Shown here: in pieces, positions 55,244-64,000 of the stretch
Layout of the letters: each line of letters opens with the position of its first letter
How positions within the stretch are numbered: the stretch's first letter is position 1
Source: Gammaproteobacteria bacterium
GTDB taxonomy: Bacteria > Pseudomonadota > Gammaproteobacteria > Arenicellales > UBA868
Assembly (NCBI GenBank): GCA_022450155.1
Contig: JAKUQR010000008.1
Coordinates: forward strand, 62,001-126,000
Reading direction: 5' to 3'
DNA: 64,000 bases
Notes under the pieces: generated by a model
What the model was told of the DNA's origin: nothing
Seen by the model: only the letters and a program-made list of their open reading frames with translations
The model's database searches: none
Made by a program: the position numbers and the translations under genes

Positions 55244-57703
55244 ATGACAGATAATCTGCCTGAGCAGGCGCAGGTCGTAATTGTCGGTGGTGGCGCAGTT
55301 GGTTGCTCCGTCGCCTATCACCTGACCAAGATCGGCATCACTGATGTACTTCTGCTGGAGCGGAAACAACTGACTTGCGGGACCACGTGGCATGCTGCAG
55401 GTTTGGTCGGTCAACTTCGGGCAACCGCAAACATGACCAAACTCGCCCAGTACAGTGCAGAACTTTTCCTCGAGCTGGAGGAAGAAACGGGCCAGGCCAC
55501 AGGAATTAAACAGAATGGATCAATTTCTGTCGCCACCGATAGCGAACGGTTAGAAGAGCTTCAGCGGGGCGCATCGATGGCGCGGGTATTCGGGCTTGAG
55601 GTCGAAGAAGTTTCAGCCGGGTGGATCTCGGAGAAGTATCCAGTCATGTACACCGCTGACATCGTCGGGGGTGTTTTCCTGCCCTGTGATGGACAGATCA
55701 ACCCCATCGACGTGACTCAGGCTATGGCCAAGGGGGCACGCAATGGCGGTGCAACGATTCTAGAAAACACGCTTGTTACCGGAGCGACGATCAACAATGG
55801 TCGAATCAGCGCCGTACGGACGGCCTCTGGAGAGATCGCCTGTGAGTACCTGGTGATTGCCGGCGGAATGTGGTCACGCGATTTCGGTCGGCAGATCGGG
55901 GTCAATATCCCACTCCATGCAGCCGAGCACTTTTATATTGTGACCGAGCCGATCGATCAACTACCCAGTGAACTGCCGGTACTGCGCGAGCCATCGGCCT
56001 GTTTTTATGCCAAGGAAGACGCCGGCAAGTTGCTTGTGGGCGCTTTCGAACCGGTAGCCAAGCCCTGGGGCAGTGCTGGAATTCCCCCTGATTTCAGTTT
56101 TGATCAACTGCCTGAAGACTTTGATCACTTCGAACCGATGCTTGAAAAAGCGATGCACCGCATTCCGGTACTTAAGACAGCCGGGATTCAGACGATTTTC
56201 AACGGCCCGGAGAGCTTTACACCGGACAATCGTTACTATCTGGGCGAGGCGCCTGAAGTTCGGGGTGTGTTTGTGGCTACGGGATTTAACTCGACCGGAA
56301 TTCAGTCATCCGGCGGCGCCGGCAAGGTCCTGGCCGAATGGATCAGGGACGGACATCCTTCAGTTGACCTGTGGGACGTGGATATCCGCAGGACTCTGTC
56401 ATTTCAGTCCAACATGCGTTACCTGCACGACCGGACAACTGAATCCCTTGGCCTGTTATACGCGATGCACTGGCCATTTCGACAGCCTGAGACCGCACGT
56501 GGTATCCGGCGCTCACCGTTGCATGAGCACTTGGTCAAGGCGAATGCCTGTTTCGGGGAAGCCGGTGGCTGGGAGCGACCCAACTGGTTTGCGCCAGAAG
56601 GATTCAAACCTGAGTACGATCATACATATGGCAAACCCGATTGGCTAAATTACTCCGGTAATGAACATCAGGTTGTTCGAGAAAATGTCGGACTGTTGGA
56701 CATCTCTACGTTCTCCAAGTTTCTCCTTAAGGGGCGAGATGCCGAAAAAATTATCAATTACATCTCTACAAACAACATGGCTGTTGCGCCTGGGCGAATT
56801 GTCTATACCCAATGGCTAAATGAACAAGGCGGAATATCAGCTGACCTCACCGTGACCCGATTGGCCGAAGATGCCTACCTCGTAATGACGGCATTCTCCA
56901 GCCATACCCGGGACTATAACTGGCTGCAGCGACATATCCCGTCAGATGCACATGCTGTGCTGACCGATGTAACATCGGCCTACGCAGGAATTAACGTCCA
57001 GGGGCCGAATTCACGGGCGCTGCTGAAACAGGTGAGTCCGGATGATTTTTCAAATAGCGTATTTCCGTTTGGAAGTTCGAAAGAAATCCAACTGGGTTAC
57101 GCGACCATTCGGGCGTCGCGCATCTCTTATGTTGGTGAGCTGGGCTGGGAGCTGCTGATTCCGAGTGATATGGCTGCACATGTCTATGAAACGTTGGTTG
57201 AGGCTGGCCGGGATCTGGAACTTGCCAACGTCGGCATGCATGCGATGAATTCTCTTCGCATCGAAAAGGCCTACCGCCACTGGGGTCATGATATCGCTGA
57301 TGAGGATACGCCCATAGAGGCCGGACTGGAATTTGCTGTCCGCTTTGACAAACCAGGCGGATTTATAGGCCGCGAAGCTTTACTTAAACAAAAAAAGAGC
57401 GGTTGTGTTGCAAAACGTATGGTGCAGTTCTTGATGGAAGATCCCGAGGTGATGCTGTACCACAACGAGCCCATCATCCGTGACGGCACAATCTCCGGCT
57501 ACATTACCAGTGGTATGTACGGACATACGCTTGGAGGGAGTGTGGGTATGGGTTACGTCAACAATCCAATAGACCAAGGTGGTGTTGACTCGGAATTTGT
57601 GAACAGCGGCAGCTATGAGGTTGAAGTGGCATGTAAGCGTTACCCCGCTCAAGCGTCACTGGAGCCGCTATACGACCCCGGCAACGAGCGCATCAAGTCG
57701 TAG
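55244..57703 (+). CDS. Dimethylglycine/sarcosine dehydrogenase-like FAD protein with GcvT domain
   Basis: The protein has 819 aa. Residues about 8-390 are a DAO-type FAD domain: [17 protein letters not shown], then [15 protein letters not shown], where the His matches the residue that binds FAD covalently in dimethylglycine dehydrogenase. A linker and a C-terminal folate-binding GcvT/aminomethyltransferase part follow ([46 protein letters not shown]). It oxidatively demethylates an N-methylated amino acid and passes the one-carbon unit to tetrahydrofolate. The exact substrate is not certain. AGAGG lies 10 bases upstream of the start. Confidence 0.9.
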   Translation: MTDNLPEQAQVVIVGGGAVGCSVAYHLTKIGITDVLLLERKQLTCGTTWHAAGLVGQLRATANMTKLAQYSAELFLELEEETGQATGIKQNGSISVATDSERLEELQRGASMARVFGLEVEEVSAGWISEKYPVMYTADIVGGVFLPCDGQINPIDVTQAMAKGARNGGATILENTLVTGATINNGRISAVRTASGEIACEYLVIAGGMWSRDFGRQIGVNIPLHAAEHFYIVTEPIDQLPSELPVLREPSACFYAKEDAGKLLVGAFEPVAKPWGSAGIPPDFSFDQLPEDFDHFEPMLEKAMHRIPVLKTAGIQTIFNGPESFTPDNRYYLGEAPEVRGVFVATGFNSTGIQSSGGAGKVLAEWIRDGHPSVDLWDVDIRRTLSFQSNMRYLHDRTTESLGLLYAMHWPFRQPETARGIRRSPLHEHLVKANACFGEAGGWERPNWFAPEGFKPEYDHTYGKPDWLNYSGNEHQVVRENVGLLDISTFSKFLLKGRDAEKIINYISTNNMAVAPGRIVYTQWLNEQGGISADLTVTRLAEDAYLVMTAFSSHTRDYNWLQRHIPSDAHAVLTDVTSAYAGINVQGPNSRALLKQVSPDDFSNSVFPFGSSKEIQLGYATIRASRISYVGELGWELLIPSDMAAHVYETLVEAGRDLELANVGMHAMNSLRIEKAYRHWGHDIADEDTPIEAGLEFAVRFDKPGGFIGREALLKQKKSGCVAKRMVQFLMEDPEVMLYHNEPIIRDGTISGYITSGMYGHTLGGSVGMGYVNNPIDQGGVDSEFVNSGSYEVEVACKRYPAQASLEPLYDPGNERIKS

Positions 57704-57771
57704 CGCTACCGACTTCCAAGATCTGTTTTGTCATGTAAGGGTTTGACTCGTATGAGGCTGAGGAAGTATCT

Positions 57772-59304
57772 ATGAAGAAGGTTGCCATCTGTGGTTTTAA
57801 CCTTGAGTCAAACCGGTTTGCACCCTCGTGTAAGCGCAAAGACTTTGAAGAGCATATGTACTTCCGCGGCGAGGAAATCAGTCGTCAGGCGCGGATCGAC
57901 CGACCCAGTATTCACCTTGGGGTGTGCGGTTTTTACAAGGTTATGGACGACGCCTTCGGTGGTTCCAGTGGCTGGGAGGCCTGTCCAGCAGTGCTGATCG
58001 GTTCTACACCGGCCGGTCCAGTGGAAAAGAGTTTCTTTGACGAATTTTTGAGTGAGTTGCACCGCGACCTTAAAGCGATCGGTCCTGTGGATGGGGTCTA
58101 TATCTGCCAGCATGGAGGCGCTATCGCCACTCATTCTCATGATCCCGATGGAGAGGTATTCAGCACGGTCCGTGATATCGTTGGTCCGTCGGTGCCCGTT
58201 ATTGCAACACTCGACCTGCATGCCAATGTCTCTGAGGAGATGATGCAGGCGACGGATATCCTGATCGGCTACAGAACCAACCCGCACGTTGATCTCTACC
58301 AGCGTGGTGAAGAGGCGGCGCGCTCAATGCTCGAGATGTTCGACGGAGTCCAACCGACAAGTTACCGGATTCGCCTGCCACTGGTCGCTCCATCGGTAAC
58401 GCAACTCACAGCACCTGGTTACCCTTACGGTGAACTGATCCAACGCGGCCAGACCCACGTTGACGACATCGTTATGAATGTCACCATTCTCGCAGGATTC
58501 GCTTTTGCAGACACGCCTAAAAATGGAATGACCATTATCGTAACCACACGAGATGATCTTAAACACGCCAAGGAGTTGGCGACTGAACTGGCGGAGGCAG
58601 GGTGGTTGGATCGAGCCCGCTACCGACCATCCATGATTTCGCTGGACGAAGCAATCAGGCTAGCTTGTGACACAATTCAGACCCCTGCGTTGCCGGCGAT
58701 TCTGTTTGCCGATCCGGCGGATAATCCGGGCGGTGGTGGGCGAGGCAATACGACTACTATTCTGAGCGCATTCCTGGAGGCCGGGATAGATGATTGTGTG
58801 CTGGCCGTGTTCTATGATTCCATCGCAGTCAATGCCGCGTTTGTCGCGGGTGAGGGTGCATATTTATCATTAACACTGAACTCGGCCGAGGATAGTCAGT
58901 TTTCGGAACCACTCGATGTAACAGCTCGTGTAGAACGTTTGTCCAATGGTCAGTTTGTTGGTGAGTACGGTATGGTTGCCGGCAAGACCGTGGAAACCGG
59001 CTGCACGGCCGTACTGGATGTTGGCGGTGTGCGCATCGTCGCTGTTTCACAGCGTCAGCAATGCTTGTCGACGGATTATCTGACTGCTTTCGGCATTGAT
59101 CCAGCCAGCTGCCGTGTGATTGTGGTCAAGAGTCGGGGCCATTTTCGTGCCGGGTTTGAACATCTGTTTAACCCGGACCAGATTTATGAGGTGGATGTTG
59201 CCGGTCTGACGTCACCAAACCTAGCTACGTTCGGCTGGCAATATTTGCCGCGCCCAGTCTTCCCTCTGGACGAACATGCAGCGTGGTCTGTAGATCAAGC
59301 TTAA
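57772..59304 (+). CDS. M81 family metallopeptidase (MlrC-like)
   Basis: The protein has 510 aa. ICGFNLESNRFAP, CQHGGAIATHSHDPDGE, TLDLHANVSEEM and GYRTNPHVDLYQRGEEAA hold the conserved Asp/His zinc ligands of the M81/MlrC family, and DPADNPGGGGRGNTT is the second hallmark. MlrC of Sphingomonas cleaves linearised microcystin; most family members have unknown substrates and may act on small amides or modified amino acids. It lies between the dehydrogenase and a dipeptide-type importer, so its substrate is probably what the importer brings in. Confidence 0.9.
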   Translation: MKKVAICGFNLESNRFAPSCKRKDFEEHMYFRGEEISRQARIDRPSIHLGVCGFYKVMDDAFGGSSGWEACPAVLIGSTPAGPVEKSFFDEFLSELHRDLKAIGPVDGVYICQHGGAIATHSHDPDGEVFSTVRDIVGPSVPVIATLDLHANVSEEMMQATDILIGYRTNPHVDLYQRGEEAARSMLEMFDGVQPTSYRIRLPLVAPSVTQLTAPGYPYGELIQRGQTHVDDIVMNVTILAGFAFADTPKNGMTIIVTTRDDLKHAKELATELAEAGWLDRARYRPSMISLDEAIRLACDTIQTPALPAILFADPADNPGGGGRGNTTTILSAFLEAGIDDCVLAVFYDSIAVNAAFVAGEGAYLSLTLNSAEDSQFSEPLDVTARVERLSNGQFVGEYGMVAGKTVETGCTAVLDVGGVRIVAVSQRQQCLSTDYLTAFGIDPASCRVIVVKSRGHFRAGFEHLFNPDQIYEVDVAGLTSPNLATFGWQYLPRPVFPLDEHAAWSVDQA

Positions 59305-59427
59305 TCTTTCCGAAAGTCAGCGGTTTAGGGTAAAACTTTGTTTTCAAGATTGTCTCTAAATCGTGATACATTGATAGCGTTGTTTGATTAACGATAAATC
59401 CCCGTTGAGGGTTAAAGGAGGAGAATT

Positions 59428-61044
59428 ATGCGTAAGATCACTCATGTCGGAATTGCAGCACTCACGGCATTCGTTGTTTCAACCAGTGCCATGGCGGAAA
59501 CGGTAACCATCGGTCTCCGTTCAGAACCATCGTCGATGGATCCCTATTTCCACAACTTAGGCCCCAACAACGCGATGCTAGCGCAGATTTTCGGTAAATT
59601 GATTGACTGGGGGCCGGCAATGGACAAGTTAATCCCGCGGCTCGCGACTTCGTGGAAAGCGATCAACGACACGACTTGGGAGTTTAAGTTGCGCCAGGAT
59701 GTGAAATTCCACGATGGCAGTGACTTTACTGCCGATGACTTCATCTTCTCGTTTAATCGAGCTGATGGCTACACTGGTGGCAACTCGTCATTCCGCACCT
59801 ACACCAAGGGCAAAACTGTCAAGAAGATCGACGATTACACCATCCACATTGTGACTGACGGGCCGTATCCGTTGATGCCGAACGAGATGACGTCGATCCT
59901 CGTCATGTCTAGTGAGGCAAAGGGCTCTGGCGGTGACGAGAATTTTGGCCTCAAGGCCAAGGACTTCAACAAGGGAATAGCCACGATCGGGACTGGCCCA
60001 TACAAGTTCGTCGAGTGGAAAAAGGGCGACCGGCTGATACTCGAGAAATATGACGGTTACAAGGGTCCGCTGGGGCGGCCTTGGGATAAAATGGTATTCA
60101 GGTTCATCAAGTCTGAGCCTGCACGTACCGCGGCACTGCTCGCTGGTGACGTCGATATGATTGACAACGTACCGCTCACCGATATCGCTACCCTTAAGAG
60201 TAATCCCAATGTATCTCTGAGTCAGGGAGTGTCGAATCGTGTGATCTACATTCACATGGACCAGTTCAGGGATCAGTCGCCGTTCGTCACAGATAAAAAT
60301 GGCAATCCAATTGATAAAAATCCGCTGAAAGATGCCCGCGTACGCAAGGCGCTTTCCATGATGATCGATCGTGATGAAATGGTCGACAAGGTGATGGAAG
60401 GAGTCGCGTTGAAGGCGGGGCAGTTGCTGCCGGAGGGATTCTTCGCTCGCTCACCGAATTTGAAGCCGGAGCCGTACGATCCTGAAGGGGCCAAGAAACT
60501 CCTTGCCGAGGCGGGCTGGGGCGATGGTTTCGGGCTGACCATTCATGGTCCGAACGACCGTTACATCAATGATGCCAAGATCTGTGAGGCGGTAGCCCAG
60601 ATGTTGACGCGGAACGGCATACCGACCAAGGTCGAGACTATGCCTAAGAACATCTACTTCAAACGGGCCTCCAAGGGTGGTCCAGACAAGACGCCTGAAT
60701 TCAGCTTTTTCCTGGTCGGATGGGGTTCTGGTACCGGTGAGCCTTCGTCACCGCTGAAATCGCTGCTCACGACTTACGATAAGTCCAAAGGTCACGGGGC
60801 GTCGAACCGTGGTCGTCATTCCAACCTAAAGATGGATGCATTGCTGGTCAAGGCGCTATCTACAGTTGACGATGCCGCTCGGGCTAAACTTCTGGCCAAG
60901 GCGACCGAAATCGGGATCGGAGAAGACCAGGGGATCATTCCACTGCATTACCAGGTCAACACTTGGGCGACCCGCAAGGGTCTGAAGTACAACGCCCGGG
61001 CCGACGAAAGCACTCGTGGTCTCGACCTGGTCAAGTCAAACTGA
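59428..61044 (+). CDS. Peptide/nickel-type ABC substrate-binding protein (DppA-like)
   Basis: The protein has 538 aa. Signal peptide residues 1-23 (cleavage after AMA), then SBP family 5 features: RSEPSSMDPYFHN, LRQDVKFHDGSDFTADDFIFSFNR, and KDARVRKALSMMIDRDEMV. It binds the solute in the periplasm for the DppBCD-like importer. AAAGGAGGAGAA before the ATG is an exceptionally strong ribosome site, and a hairpin after the gene separates it from the permeases, both consistent with high expression. Confidence 0.93.
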   Translation: MRKITHVGIAALTAFVVSTSAMAETVTIGLRSEPSSMDPYFHNLGPNNAMLAQIFGKLIDWGPAMDKLIPRLATSWKAINDTTWEFKLRQDVKFHDGSDFTADDFIFSFNRADGYTGGNSSFRTYTKGKTVKKIDDYTIHIVTDGPYPLMPNEMTSILVMSSEAKGSGGDENFGLKAKDFNKGIATIGTGPYKFVEWKKGDRLILEKYDGYKGPLGRPWDKMVFRFIKSEPARTAALLAGDVDMIDNVPLTDIATLKSNPNVSLSQGVSNRVIYIHMDQFRDQSPFVTDKNGNPIDKNPLKDARVRKALSMMIDRDEMVDKVMEGVALKAGQLLPEGFFARSPNLKPEPYDPEGAKKLLAEAGWGDGFGLTIHGPNDRYINDAKICEAVAQMLTRNGIPTKVETMPKNIYFKRASKGGPDKTPEFSFFLVGWGSGTGEPSSPLKSLLTTYDKSKGHGASNRGRHSNLKMDALLVKALSTVDDAARAKLLAKATEIGIGEDQGIIPLHYQVNTWATRKGLKYNARADESTRGLDLVKSN

Positions 61045-61060
61045 CCAGTTCATAAGATAA

Positions 61061-61087
61061 AGCGGCCCGCTACGGCGGGCCGCTATT
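61061..61087 (+). terminator. Intercistronic hairpin after the binding-protein gene
   Basis: AGCGGCCCGC (61061-61070), loop TACG, GCGGGCCGCT (61075-61084), then ATTT. A 10-bp perfect stem with a short T stretch; it could reduce readthrough into the permease genes or protect the mRNA 3' end. Confidence 0.65.
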
Positions 61088-61118
61088 TGCCTATCGCCTT
61101 ACGACATCGGAGCGGCCG

Positions 61119-62096
61119 ATGACGGCTTTCATTATTCGACGACTGATGCAGGCGGGGGTCGTTGTCGTCCTGATGTCGTTTATCGTCTTTTCAGGTGTTT
61201 TCCTTGTTGGTGATCCGGTCGATATCTTAATCAGCGATGAAGCTGACGAGGAAGACCGGGAGCGGGCGATTGCGGCGCTCGGTCTGGATAAACCGTTTCA
61301 CATCCAGTATCTGCTGTTTCTCCGCAACGCAGCACAGGGAAACCTCGGCGATTCCTTTATCTTTGAAGAACCGGCGTTGCTGCTGATTTTGGAGCGCATG
61401 CCGGCGACGTTTGAGCTTGCGCTTTTTGCGCTCCTGCTCGCGGTGGTTGTTGGAATTCCACTCGGGATGCTGGCAGGCCTACGGCCAAACTCGATTACCT
61501 CAAAAGCCATCATGACCGGCTCAATTTTGGGTTTCAGTCTGCCCACCTTCTGGGTAGGGATTATGATGATGATGCTTTTTGCGGTCATTTTGGGCTGGTT
61601 GCCATCGACCGGCAGAGGGCCGACGACGACCTTTCTTGGTATGGAGGTCAGCTTTACATCCTGGAAGGGCATTCGTCACTTGTTGATGCCCGCAATCAAT
61701 CTGTCTCTTTTTAAACTGGCTCTGGTCATCCGCCTGACTCGTGCGGGCACCCGTGAAGTGATACATCAGGATTACATCAAGTTCGCCCGGGCTAAGGGCA
61801 TCAGTAGTTCACGCATCATCCTGGTTCACTTACTGAAAAATATCCTTATCCCGATAGTGACGGTGCTCGGCCTGGAGTTTGGAGGACTGGTGGCGTTCTC
61901 GATTGTGACTGAAACAGTGTTTGCGTGGCCGGGAATGGGCAAACTGCTGATCGATTCGATCGGCATGCTGGATCGGCCTGTCATCGTGGCCTATCTGATG
62001 ATGATTGTATTCTTGTTTGTTGTGATTAACCTCGTGGTGGATATTCTCTATTCGATTCTAGACCCGCGGGTCCGTTTGCAGGAAATGAAAGCATGA
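61119..62096 (+). CDS. Peptide-type ABC permease, DppB-like
   Basis: The protein has 325 aa, six hydrophobic segments. It begins MTAFIIRRLMQAGVVVVLMSFIVF; the coupling loop is EVIHQDYIKFARAKGISSSRIIL near residue 206. ETVFAWPGMGKLLIDSI near the end is the DppB signature. It overlaps the DppC-like gene by 4 bases (ATGA). Confidence 0.94.
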   Translation: MTAFIIRRLMQAGVVVVLMSFIVFSGVFLVGDPVDILISDEADEEDRERAIAALGLDKPFHIQYLLFLRNAAQGNLGDSFIFEEPALLLILERMPATFELALFALLLAVVVGIPLGMLAGLRPNSITSKAIMTGSILGFSLPTFWVGIMMMMLFAVILGWLPSTGRGPTTTFLGMEVSFTSWKGIRHLLMPAINLSLFKLALVIRLTRAGTREVIHQDYIKFARAKGISSSRIILVHLLKNILIPIVTVLGLEFGGLVAFSIVTETVFAWPGMGKLLIDSIGMLDRPVIVAYLMMIVFLFVVINLVVDILYSILDPRVRLQEMKA

Positions 62097-63025
62097 TCAG
62101 TGGTGGGATAACCGATACGGCGCTGGTCGACGCCGAGTCTGTTGGCGACGGCATACAGACGCCGTTTCGAAGTTTTCTGTCTGATTTCTGCGAAAATAAA
62201 ATCGCAGTGATCAGTTTCGTCGTTGTGGTCGTTGTCATCATGATCGCACTGTTTGCGCCATTCATTTCACCGACCGATCCATACGACCTGGCGATAGTGA
62301 CTGTTGCGGACAAGGCCCTGTCTCCGGGTATGACTATGTTGTCCGGTCAGGTGGCCTATCTCGGTACCGATGGTTCAGGCCGGGACCTTCTCAGCAGTAT
62401 CTTTTATGGGCTGCGCATTAGCCTGACTGTTGGTATTGGCAGCGGTGTTATCGCCCTGGCGATTGGCGTTGTGATCGGTCTGAGTGCTGCCTACTTCGGC
62501 GGTCGCACTGATGCACTGATCATGCGACTGGTCGACATGCAGCTCAGCTTCCCGGCGATCCTGATTGCGTTAGTACTGCTGGTTACCCTGGGCAAGGGCG
62601 TGGACAAGACCCTTATTGCCTTGATCGTGGTCCAGTGGGCCTATTACGCGAGGACCGTGCGCGCCTCAGCGTTGGTTGAGCGAAACAAGGAGTACATAGA
62701 ATCCGCCCAGTGTCTGGCCTTGTCTAAGTCCCGGATCCTGTTCCGTCACCTGCTTCCAAACGTGGTTGCTCCAATTATTGTGGTCGGGACGATGCAGACC
62801 GCACACGCGATCGCGCTTGAAGCAACTCTCTCTTTCCTAGGGCTCGGTATGGAACAGACTGAGCCATCGCTTGGCAGTCTGATTGCCAATGGGTTCGATT
62901 ACATCCATTCAGGCCATTACTGGATAACCATGTACCCGGGCGTGGCGCTACTTGTCACTATCGTCTCGATAAACTTGGTCGGTGACCAACTCCGCGACGT
63001 ACTCAACCCACGCCTGCAACGATAG
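62093..63025 (+). CDS. Peptide-type ABC permease, DppC-like
   Basis: The protein has 310 aa. LGTDGSGRDLLSSIFYGLRISL and EYIESAQCLALSKSRILFRHLLPNVVAPI (coupling loop) are DppC features, as is SFLGLGMEQTEPSLG near the end. It is the second channel subunit. Confidence 0.94.
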   Translation: MISGGITDTALVDAESVGDGIQTPFRSFLSDFCENKIAVISFVVVVVVIMIALFAPFISPTDPYDLAIVTVADKALSPGMTMLSGQVAYLGTDGSGRDLLSSIFYGLRISLTVGIGSGVIALAIGVVIGLSAAYFGGRTDALIMRLVDMQLSFPAILIALVLLVTLGKGVDKTLIALIVVQWAYYARTVRASALVERNKEYIESAQCLALSKSRILFRHLLPNVVAPIIVVGTMQTAHAIALEATLSFLGLGMEQTEPSLGSLIANGFDYIHSGHYWITMYPGVALLVTIVSINLVGDQLRDVLNPRLQR

Positions 63026-63037
63026 GCTGGTAAGCGT

Positions 63038-64000
63038 ATGAACGCTGACGGTTCCAGACCAACACTTCAGGTCAGCCACCTGCAAACGTCTTTCATGACT
63101 AAGGCGGGCGAAGTCAAGGCGGTCGATGACGTCAGCTTTTCGGTGCACCCTGGCCGAGTTTTGGGTCTAGTCGGCGAGTCGGGTTCCGGCAAGACTGTGA
63201 CAGGGTTTTCAATCATGGGCCTGGTGGATCACCCAGGCCGTATTATCGGTGGCGAAGTCCGCTTTCGGGGAGAAAATGTAGTCGGCGCAACCGAGCAGCG
63301 CTGGCAGCAGTTGCGCGGCAACCAGATCGCAATGGTCTTTCAGGACCCGATGATGACGCTCAATCCGGTGCTGCGCATCGACACCCAGATGATCGAAGCG
63401 ATCCGGGCACACGAGTCACTCAATCGCAATGAGGCGCGCCAGCGTGCACGCGATGCCCTCGGCCAGGTCGGGATTCCATCGCCGGACGAGCGGCTGAAGG
63501 CTTACCCGCACCAGTTCTCTGGTGGCATGCGCCAGCGCGTGTCCATCGCTATCGCTCTTTTGAACAAACCGGACCTGATCATTGCGGACGAGCCAACGAC
63601 AGCGCTAGACGTCACGATCCAGGCCCAGATCCTGCACGAAGTACAAAAGCTCTGCCAGGAAACCGGGACGGCGCTGATTTGGATTACGCACGACCTCTCG
63701 GTTATTGCGGGTCTTGCAGATGATGTAGCCGTGATGTATGCCGGCCGGATCGTCGAATACGGTGAGGTAGACAATGTGCTGGATCGCCCGATGCATCCTT
63801 ACACCTTCGGGCTGATTGGTTCAGTGCCATCCCGCAACCGGCGAGGTGCGCCGCTTCATCAGATTCCGGGAATGACACCATCTCTGCTGAACTTGCCGCG
63901 GGGTTGTGCCTTTAGGACTCGCTGCCCGCAGGCAGTCGACCTTTGTGGTACAGCACCCGAAGTCTCCGAACCGCGAGGTAGTGGCAGGCTGATACGATGT
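63038..64000 (+). CDS. Peptide-type ABC transporter ATPase, DppD-like (cut by window end)
   Basis: From ATG 63038, 321 codons are open to the window end. Walker A is VGESGSGKTVTG, Q-loop FQDPMMTLNP, signature FSGGMRQRVSIAIAL, Walker B LIIADEPTTALD and the H-loop ITHDLSV. The C-terminal CAFRTRCPQAVDLC with PRG before it is the oligopeptide-ATPase extension (Fe-S-like Cys pattern). A DppF-like partner is expected beyond the edge. Confidence 0.93.
   Translation, partial: MNADGSRPTLQVSHLQTSFMTKAGEVKAVDDVSFSVHPGRVLGLVGESGSGKTVTGFSIMGLVDHPGRIIGGEVRFRGENVVGATEQRWQQLRGNQIAMVFQDPMMTLNPVLRIDTQMIEAIRAHESLNRNEARQRARDALGQVGIPSPDERLKAYPHQFSGGMRQRVSIAIALLNKPDLIIADEPTTALDVTIQAQILHEVQKLCQETGTALIWITHDLSVIAGLADDVAVMYAGRIVEYGEVDNVLDRPMHPYTFGLIGSVPSRNRRGAPLHQIPGMTPSLLNLPRGCAFRTRCPQAVDLCGTAPEVSEPRGSGRLIRC

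Overview
The window looks like a chromosomal segment of a free-living, probably marine, gammaproteobacterium. Evidence for this: a BamC-type outer-membrane lipoprotein, a porin with a signal peptide, the homodimeric AceE-type pyruvate dehydrogenase, a uvrA / YajR-type transporter / ssb neighbourhood as in pseudomonads, and many genes for organosulfur, methylated-amine and amino-acid use (L-cysteate lyase-like, acrylyl-CoA reductase-like, betaine-homocysteine methyltransferase-like, dimethylglycine dehydrogenase-like). The lineage is inferred from gene content only. Coding density is high and no phage, IS element or CRISPR array is visible.

Layout. 1-4.1 kb: the 5' part of a class III aminotransferase, a glutaredoxin-DinB fusion, a TPR-sulfotransferase and a porin, with a shared bidirectional terminator between the last two. 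4.7-6.9 kb: a small lipoprotein convergent with bamC, then mobA. 7.1-10.5 kb: an overlapping propionate operon (biotin-dependent acyl-CoA carboxylase alpha subunit, MeaB GTPase, methylmalonyl-CoA epimerase). 10.5-16.3 kb: the pyruvate dehydrogenase operon aceE-aceF-lpd on the minus strand. 16.6-22.7 kb: uvrA, a YajR-like MFS protein and ssb, with a composite pseudogene (ABC ATPase head joined to an amidase tail) between the last two. 23-31.5 kb: an acyl-CoA ligase, a complete branched-chain-type ABC importer and a phenylacetate-CoA-ligase-like enzyme, probably for uptake and CoA activation of an organic acid. 31.5-36.9 kb: an SDR, a 76-aa membrane protein with its own promoter and terminator, a cysteate lyase / D-cysteine desulfhydrase plus racemase pair, an AruH-like aminotransferase and a DUF1285 protein.

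37-41 kb: a minus-strand operon of cysteine desulfurase family protein, cystathionine beta-synthase and cystathionine gamma-lyase/synthase, divergent from a cobalt-type nitrile hydratase operon (alpha, beta, accessory; 41.7-43.3 kb). 43.4-49 kb: a Nudix hydrolase, an MFS transporter without a canonical start codon, a CoA-binding protein with MetY, a HIT protein and an AcuI/YhdH reductase. 49.2-53.3 kb: a P-loop protein with MetA, then a homocysteine S-methyltransferase behind a SAM-II riboswitch that appears to drive a transcription attenuator, then gshB. 53.8-54.1 kb: a tRNA-Arg(CCU) gene split in its anticodon loop by a 222-nt group I intron; this and the SAM-II attenuator are the two strongest findings. 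It is followed by remnants of a permease and of a 2OG-Fe(II) oxygenase. 55.2-64 kb: a dimethylglycine-dehydrogenase-like enzyme, an MlrC/M81 metallopeptidase and a dipeptide-type ABC importer, cut off by the window end.

The methionine and cysteine genes form one theme: MetA and MetY make homocysteine, the riboswitch-controlled methyltransferase turns it into methionine, CBS and the gamma-lyase turn it into cysteine, and cysteine feeds the desulfurase and glutathione synthesis.
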